From an uncultured Burkholderiales bacterium (GTDB lineage Bacteria > Pseudomonadota > Gammaproteobacteria > Burkholderiales > Burkholderiaceae_C): a stretch of DNA of 64,000 bases. Under the pieces are notes generated by a model. The model was given only the letters and a program-made list of their open reading frames with translations. It searched no databases and had not been told where the DNA came from. The DNA lies in the NCBI GenBank assembly GCA_903822825.1, contig CAIJQQ010000044.1, forward strand, positions 39,410 to 103,409, in the 5' to 3' direction. Below, piece by piece: positions 59,901 to 64,000 of the stretch (position 1 is the first letter of the stretch; each line of letters begins with the position of its first letter). A program made the position numbers and the translations under genes.

Positions 59901-60174
59901 CCACCACCGACTGGTTTTCGTAGCTGCGCGATGTCAGGGCACTGATGCCCGCGATCGAGTTGACACCTTCTTCGATTTTTTTGGAGACTTCGCTCTCGAC
60001 AATTTCAGGAGAAGCACCGGGGTATTCGGTGCTGACCACGACCACCGGGAAGTCGATGTTGGGGAACTGATCGACTTTGAGCCGCTGGTAAGCAAACAAG
60101 CCCATCACCACCAGGGCCAGCATGACCATGGTCGCGAAAACGGGATTTTTGAGACTTACGCGTGTGAACCACAT
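56998..60174 (-). CDS. RND efflux transporter permease (AcrB/MdtBC-like)
   Basis: 1058 aa; FPNIDFPVVVVSTEYPGASPEIVESEVSKKIEEGVNSIAGISALTSRSYENQSVVVIEF. Confidence 0.96.
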   Translation of the reverse strand: MWFTRVSLKNPVFATMVMLALVVMGLFAYQRLKVDQFPNIDFPVVVVSTEYPGASPEIVESEVSKKIEEGVNSIAGISALTSRSYENQSVVVIEFQLQIDGRKAAEDVREKVAAIRPNLRTEVKEPRVLRFDPSARSIWSLAVVPEAVNGKAPSGVELTNWSEQVLKKRLENVRGVGSVTLVGGTRREINLYLLPDAMEALGVTADQVVNAVRNENQDLPVGAIRSIEQERMVQVESRMLRPEDFGRIIVARKGSTSIRLSQVARVQDGAQEIETLALYNGQRTLLLAIQKAQDENTIDVIDGLVKTLAEMKGQVPPGIRLEPIADGSRPIRVAVDNVRRTLIEGAALTVLIVFLFLNSWRSTVITGLTLPISIIGTFMFMQMFGFTINMVTLMALSLCVGLLIDDAIVVRENIVRHVQMGKDAYNASLDGTQEIGLAVLATTLSIVAVFLPIGFMEGIIGKFFHEFGITIVAAVMISMFVSFTLDPMLSSIWHDPSIEAHGKQHAPVTFYDKTIGRVTHWFDQSTERLAEGYQTILAWSLVHKRKTVLLAIGIFVLSIFMVRFVGTEFVPKADFSETYVNFQTPVGSSIEATEAKTRQVEAIIREFPEVRYTLATLNTGNALGKNSTSIYVRLIDRKQRSRNVDQMSAALRDRLARVPGVTVTHAGLLDSVGGNKQIEFSLQGPDQRELERLARQVMEKVRSIPGLVDLDSSVKANKPTLRVEVQRASAADLGLGTGQLAGPLRTLVAGQTVGNWRAPDDQTYDVNVRLAPESRNAPQDLERLPFAVTSAVDGAQRTVRLGQVAKVTESSGSNQINRRDLLREVAINANAYGRAAGEISADVRKTMDSIQLPPGYRYQFGGSTKNMAESFGYAISALAMAVIFIYMILASQFKSFLQPLALMTALPLTLIGVVLALMAFRSTLSMFSIIGVIMLMGLVTKNAILLVDFAIRAREDGMERNEALLLAARVRLRPILMTTLAMIFGMVPLAFALTEGSEQRAPMGQAVIGGVITSSLLTLVVVPVVYCYMDDLAQWVRRKMGLTSAPAPASHPDASPRQ

Positions 60175-60186
60175 GGATCAGGCCCT

Positions 60187-61323
60187 TCAGCGAACGCCAG
60201 CAGTGAACTTGACCTGCGTGCCTTCACGCACGCTGCCTGCGCTGCCCGCCAGCACCTTCGCGCCTTCGGCGAGACCCTGAACCTCCACCCAGGTCAAGGT
60301 GTTGTTTTGCACCGTTTTTTCTGCCCGCGTGCCGGTCTGCACCGTCACGTGTTTGACTCGCTCGCCCTCCACCACTTGAACATAAGGCTGGGGCTTGTCG
60401 GTGCGCACGCTCGACAGCGGCACCGCCAGCGCCTGGATGCTGCGCGTGCCCAGGCTGCCCTCGGCAAACAGACCCTGTCGCAAGCCGTCTTCGCCAGCGA
60501 CTCCCAGGTACACCAGCACACTGCGGCTGCCCGCCTGTGCGCTGGGGTTGATGCGCAGCACACGCGCTTGCACGGGGGCCTCCAGCCCCTCCACTTTGAG
60601 TTGGGCTTTCATGCCCACACGGATGGCGCTGGCGTCGGCCGGGGCCACCGCCGCTTCAATCTCGAGCTGGGACAGGTTGACGATCTCCACAATGCGCCCG
60701 TCCAGCGCCATGCGCTCGCCCGGCTGGGCCAGGCGCTGTGAAACTTGGCCGGCAATGGAGGCGCGGATGATCGAATCGTCCATGGCCTTGCGCGCCACAT
60801 CCAGCCCGGCCACCGCGGCCATGTGCGTGGCTTTGGCGCCGTTCAGGCTTGACAAAGAAGTTTGCAGCGCGGTTTGCGAAATGAAGCCCTGGTCCACCAG
60901 CGACTTGTTGTTGTCGTATTGTTTTTGGGCGATCTCGACCTGGGACTGCGCGGCATCGGCCTGCAGCTTGGCCTGGCGCTCGCGGGCTTGGTACTCGACC
61001 GGGTCGATGCGTGCGATCACCTGTCCGGCCTTGACCATGTCGCCCTCGCGCACCATCAAGTCCATCAACTCACCCACGACGCGGGCCTTGATGACCGCCG
61101 TCTGGCTGGCCTTGAGCGTGCCCGAAAGGGGCAGCCCGACGGTCATGTCCATTTTTTGTGCGGTGATGACTTCGCTGGCGCTCAGCTCGATCAAAGACGT
61201 GCTGACCGCCGTGGCTGGCGGTGCAGCGGATGCTGCTTTGCGCTGACTGACCCAACGGACGCCGCCCGCGATCAGAACGGCCGCAGCCACCCCAGTGAGG
61301 ATCCAAAAAGTAGAACGTTTCAT
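60187..61323 (-). CDS. RND efflux periplasmic adaptor (MFP)
   Basis: LPLSGTLKASQTAVIKARVVGELMDLMVREGDMVKAGQVIARIDPVEYQARERQAKLQADAAQSQ. Confidence 0.95.
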   Translation of the reverse strand: MKRSTFWILTGVAAAVLIAGGVRWVSQRKAASAAPPATAVSTSLIELSASEVITAQKMDMTVGLPLSGTLKASQTAVIKARVVGELMDLMVREGDMVKAGQVIARIDPVEYQARERQAKLQADAAQSQVEIAQKQYDNNKSLVDQGFISQTALQTSLSSLNGAKATHMAAVAGLDVARKAMDDSIIRASIAGQVSQRLAQPGERMALDGRIVEIVNLSQLEIEAAVAPADASAIRVGMKAQLKVEGLEAPVQARVLRINPSAQAGSRSVLVYLGVAGEDGLRQGLFAEGSLGTRSIQALAVPLSSVRTDKPQPYVQVVEGERVKHVTVQTGTRAEKTVQNNTLTWVEVQGLAEGAKVLAGSAGSVREGTQVKFTAGVR

Positions 61324-62108
61324 GGTGATTCCGTCAGTGAGAGGCCACGCACCAGCAGCTGGGCGTGTTGTGTGATGAAGGCTTCGGGGTCGATCTGCGT
61401 GGTCTGCGGGCAGCAAGGGCCCATCGAGTGTTTCCACATGATCAAAAAGAGCAAAGGGGTGATGACCGAATGCACAGCCAAGTCAAGGTCAACGGGGCGG
61501 AACTCTTGGTGGTCGATGCCCCGCTGCAGCACCGCTCGCACCATGGCGTGGCCGGGTGCGATCACCTCTTCTTGGAAGAAGCGGGCGAGGTCCGGGAAAT
61601 TGTTGGCTTCGCTCATGATGAGCTTGGAGATGCCAGACGCTTTGGTGGCGCCATAGCGCCGCCACCATTCGAGCATCAAAAACGCCAGCAACTCTCCTGA
61701 GCCGCCTTCGAAACGGGCGATTTCTTCGGCGCCTTCGTTCTGGTGCTTGACCAGGTTTTCGCGTACCACGGCTTTGAACAGGTCTTCCTTGGTCGGAAAG
61801 TACAAGAACAAAGTGCCTTTGGACACGCCGGCACGCACAGCCACCTCTTCCACGCGTGTGGCCGCAAAGCCTTTTTCGACGAACAAATCGAGCGCCGACT
61901 CCAGCAGTTCGCCGGGGCGGGCCTCTTTGCGGCGTTCGCGTTTGTGGGGGAGGGTCAGGTCGGACAAGGCCGTCAACTGGTTAATGACTCGAAGGTTAGT
62001 AATGTAGGTGCTGGCACAGAGATCGTCAACATCAACCTTGTGAATACACCGTAAAGCTCGCGACAAAGATTCGACAGGATCAGGGTATTCACTGATAAAT
62101 GCCTTCAA
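61320..62108 (-). CDS. TetR/AcrR family regulator (true start probably internal, around 61970)
   Basis: GELLESALDLFVEKGFAATRVEEVAVRAGVSKGTLFLYFPTKEDLFKAVV. Confidence 0.9.
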   Translation of the reverse strand: MKAFISEYPDPVESLSRALRCIHKVDVDDLCASTYITNLRVINQLTALSDLTLPHKRERRKEARPGELLESALDLFVEKGFAATRVEEVAVRAGVSKGTLFLYFPTKEDLFKAVVRENLVKHQNEGAEEIARFEGGSGELLAFLMLEWWRRYGATKASGISKLIMSEANNFPDLARFFQEEVIAPGHAMVRAVLQRGIDHQEFRPVDLDLAVHSVITPLLFLIMWKHSMGPCCPQTTQIDPEAFITQHAQLLVRGLSLTESP

Positions 62109-62131
62109 TTAAGTTTATTAAAGTATTCAAA

Positions 62132-63427
62132 ATGAACCAGCAACTGTTCCGCCTCGAAGTGATGCAAGCCCGCCAAGCCTCTTGGCTGGGCGGGATCTGC
62201 ATGGGCAAGAACCCCGGCTTCAGCCTGGTGGCGGGTGTGGCGCTGACCTTGGCAGGCGCTTTGGTGGCTTTTGCCGCCTGGGGCCAAGTGGCCCGCAAGG
62301 CCCGCATCCCGGGTGTGCTCATGCCTGTGCAAGGCACCGTGCAGCTCAGTGCCCATGCTGCAGGGGTACTGACCGAGCAACTGGTGCAAGAAGGCGAACA
62401 CGTCAGCGCAGGCCAAGCCCTGTTTGTCCTGGGCACTGACCGCACCACCGCTGAAGGGTCGGCCGCCGTGCTGCTGGCGGCCCATTTGGCCCAACGCCGC
62501 AGCACATTGGAAGCCGAACGCACAGCACGTGTGCAGCAAACCCGCCAAAGAGAGGCCGCCCTGCAAGAGCGCATCCGGGCGCTGGACAACGAAATCATTC
62601 AAGCCCAGCAAGAAGCGCTGCTTGCCAGCCGCCGGGTGGCCTTGGCCCAAAAGACCTTGGGCCGCTACCAACAAATGGCCCAAGAAGGCTTTGTGTCAGA
62701 CATCCAGGCCCAAAACAAACAAGAAGAACTTATTGACCTGCAAGCCCGGGTCGAAAACACCCAACGCAATGCCGCCACCTTGCAACGCGAACAACAAAGC
62801 CTGCAAGCCGAGCGGCAAGCCAACCAACGCCAACTGAACATCGACCTGGCCCAGCTGGACCGCGCCTTGGTCAGTCTGGCGCAAGAAGGCACAGAAAACC
62901 AGTCACGCAAAACCATCGTCATCACCGCACCCCAGTCAGGCGTGGTCTCCACCATCCACCTGCCCAAAGGCGCGTCCGTCCAGGCGGGCCAAAGCGTGGC
63001 CACACTGGTGCCGGTGGATACAAGCGGCCAAGGCAAAACAGAACTGCAAGCCAACCTGTACGCCCCTAGCCGCACGGCAGGCTTTGTCCAGCCTGGGCAA
63101 ACCGTGTGGATGCGCTACGGCGCCTACCCCTACCAAAAGTTTGGCCTGGCCCAAGGCCTGGTGCACAGCATCAGCGCCACGCCCACGGCCCCGCAAGACC
63201 TGCCCAACGGCCAGAGCGCAGCGCTGCAAACCGCTGCACAAACGCAAGAACCGCTGTACCGCATCCAGGTGCAGCTGAAGGATCAAAGTATCACCGCCTA
63301 CGGCTACAAGCTGCCCCTGAAAGCCGGCATGACGTTAGAAGCCGATGTGGTGCAGGAAAAGCGGGCAGTGTGGGAATGGGTTTTTGAGCCAGTGCTGGCA
63401 GCACGGCAAAAAGTGAAGGTTCTGTGA
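62132..63427 (+). CDS. HlyD/CvaA family bacteriocin-export adaptor protein
   Basis: MNQQLFRLEVMQARQASWLGGICMGKNPGFSLVAGVALTLAGALVAFAAWGQVARKARIPGVLMPVQGTVQLSAHAAGVL...; single N-terminal TM plus coiled coil plus barrel-sandwich, CvaA-like. Confidence 0.9.
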   Translation: MNQQLFRLEVMQARQASWLGGICMGKNPGFSLVAGVALTLAGALVAFAAWGQVARKARIPGVLMPVQGTVQLSAHAAGVLTEQLVQEGEHVSAGQALFVLGTDRTTAEGSAAVLLAAHLAQRRSTLEAERTARVQQTRQREAALQERIRALDNEIIQAQQEALLASRRVALAQKTLGRYQQMAQEGFVSDIQAQNKQEELIDLQARVENTQRNAATLQREQQSLQAERQANQRQLNIDLAQLDRALVSLAQEGTENQSRKTIVITAPQSGVVSTIHLPKGASVQAGQSVATLVPVDTSGQGKTELQANLYAPSRTAGFVQPGQTVWMRYGAYPYQKFGLAQGLVHSISATPTAPQDLPNGQSAALQTAAQTQEPLYRIQVQLKDQSITAYGYKLPLKAGMTLEADVVQEKRAVWEWVFEPVLAARQKVKVL

Positions 63428-63496
63428 TCGGTATGGCCATGCATGGTGCGTGGCTGACCGAATGCGGAAAAGGGTGAAAACCGAAGGGGAAATAAA

Positions 63497-63625
63497 ATGA
63501 AAGTATTGAGTGATAGTGAGTTGGAGAATGTTTCTGCTGGTTTATTATTTTTGATAGCTATGTGGGCTGCATCACATAATGGCGGTGCTTATACCGAAGA
63601 CCGCGGCGCGGGTGCCTGGGGATAA
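63497..63625 (+). CDS. Putative microcin/bacteriocin precursor with VSAG (double-glycine-type) leader
   Basis: Manual translation: MKVLSDSELENVSAG|LLFLIAMWAASHNGGAYTEDRGAGAWG*; RBS-like GAAGGGGA 7 nt upstream; directly after the CvaA-like gene. Confidence 0.7.
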   Translation: MKVLSDSELENVSAGLLFLIAMWAASHNGGAYTEDRGAGAWG

Positions 63626-63638
63626 TTTTTAAAACTTT

Positions 63639-63670
63639 AATTGCCTCGGAAATATATTTCCGAGGCAATT
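63639..63670. terminator. Perfect 32-bp palindrome (terminator/attenuator) after the peptide gene
   Basis: AATTGCCTCGGAAATA|TATTTCCGAGGCAATT. Confidence 0.65.
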
Positions 63671-63687
63671 AAAAATTGGTTGAAGAT

Positions 63688-64000
63688 ATGCCTTACATTT
63701 TAACTCAAGTGCTAATTCAATTGCCATTTTTGGGTGCTGCAAGTGGGATCTGCTTTTTATTATTGTATCCAATTTCGGAAATTAATTTTATTGGCGTCAT
63801 TGCCTTGTGTTTAATCACTCCAATAGCAATAAGCATATTTTCAATTTATGCGTATTATAACATAAATGAAAAATTTGGATTTTCAAGAGAGTTTTCAATT
63901 AATTACATAAAAAATATATTATACTCTTTTTTACTTGTGTTAAATTCAATTGTAATTATCATTGCAATTTTTTTGATCACCGATTGGGCATCAATTAATA
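63688..64000 (+). CDS. AT-rich multi-TM protein, truncated by window end (candidate immunity/export membrane protein)
   Basis: Open frame from ATG 63688 to window end: MPYILTQVLIQLPFLGAASGICFLLLYPISEINFIGVIALCLITPIAISIFSIYAYYNINEKFGFSREFSINYIKNILYSFLLVLNSIVIIIAIFLITDWASIN... Confidence 0.65.
   Translation, partial: MPYILTQVLIQLPFLGAASGICFLLLYPISEINFIGVIALCLITPIAISIFSIYAYYNINEKFGFSREFSINYIKNILYSFLLVLNSIVIIIAIFLITDWASIN

Noticed and set aside
56306-60174. pcm and rhodanese genes inserted between RND pump and tolC as a novel efflux system
   Set aside because: As far as I recall, pcm-rhodanese-tolC-waaA neighbourhoods are common in Burkholderiales; adjacency to the RND operon alone is not strong evidence of a new system.
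58780-60741. 653-aa plus-strand ORF
   Set aside because: Antisense shadow of the RND permease/MFP genes; His/Gln-rich composition typical of high-GC reverse-frame ORFs.
1-64000. CRISPR arrays, prophage, IS transposases, rRNA operons
   Set aside because: No regularly spaced direct repeats, phage structural genes, transposase motifs or rRNA sequences seen on reading both strands.

Overview
A ~60% GC chromosomal window. Gene content and order look like Burkholderiales (Comamonadaceae-like; an inference, not tested). Most of it is core and metabolic genes. From left to right:
- (p)ppGpp synthetase fragment, rpoZ, gmk, yicC, rph, rdgB, hemW.
- A MASE1-like membrane protein, a winged-helix regulator and a Gfo/Idh/MocA oxidoreductase, followed by a small scrambled region ending at tRNA-Ser(UGA).
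- A complete urease / urea-uptake locus (ureGFECB-orf-ureA on the minus strand, urtABCDE on plus, ureD on minus) with a strong sigma-54 promoter match before urtA.
- A purine-catabolism cluster: ABC transporter, NCS2 permease, M20 amidohydrolase, fused OHCU decarboxylase/allantoate amidohydrolase, puuE, GntR regulator, uraH, xdhAB.
- A frameshifted ppk2, uppS-rmlA-rmlC, and metK with a structured leader.
- An uncharacterised acyl-CoA catabolic operon (MmgE/PrpD, ACAD, HMG-CoA-lyase-like, ECH, CoA-transferase, Bug receptor) with a divergent SDR and GntR.
- slyX, an RlmN/Cfr-like radical SAM gene, ogt, ada-alkA, a phosphomannomutase, waaA, tolC-rhodanese-pcm-RND-MFP-tetR.
- At the right edge, a CvaA/HlyD-type peptide-export adaptor followed abruptly by very AT-rich DNA. 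That DNA encodes a 42-aa peptide with a bacteriocin-type leader and a truncated multi-TM protein.

Most interesting signals: the putative microcin locus at the right edge (its short peptide ORF is absent from the supplied ORF track); a TGTATACA palindrome shared by three purine-gene promoters; a 42-bp tRNA-Ser 3'-end/terminator duplication flanking a chimeric gene remnant; an SD-sequestering hairpin in the metK leader; an A9 frameshift in ppk2; a dispersed REP-like repeat family; and a tiny His-containing membrane ORF inside the urease operon.
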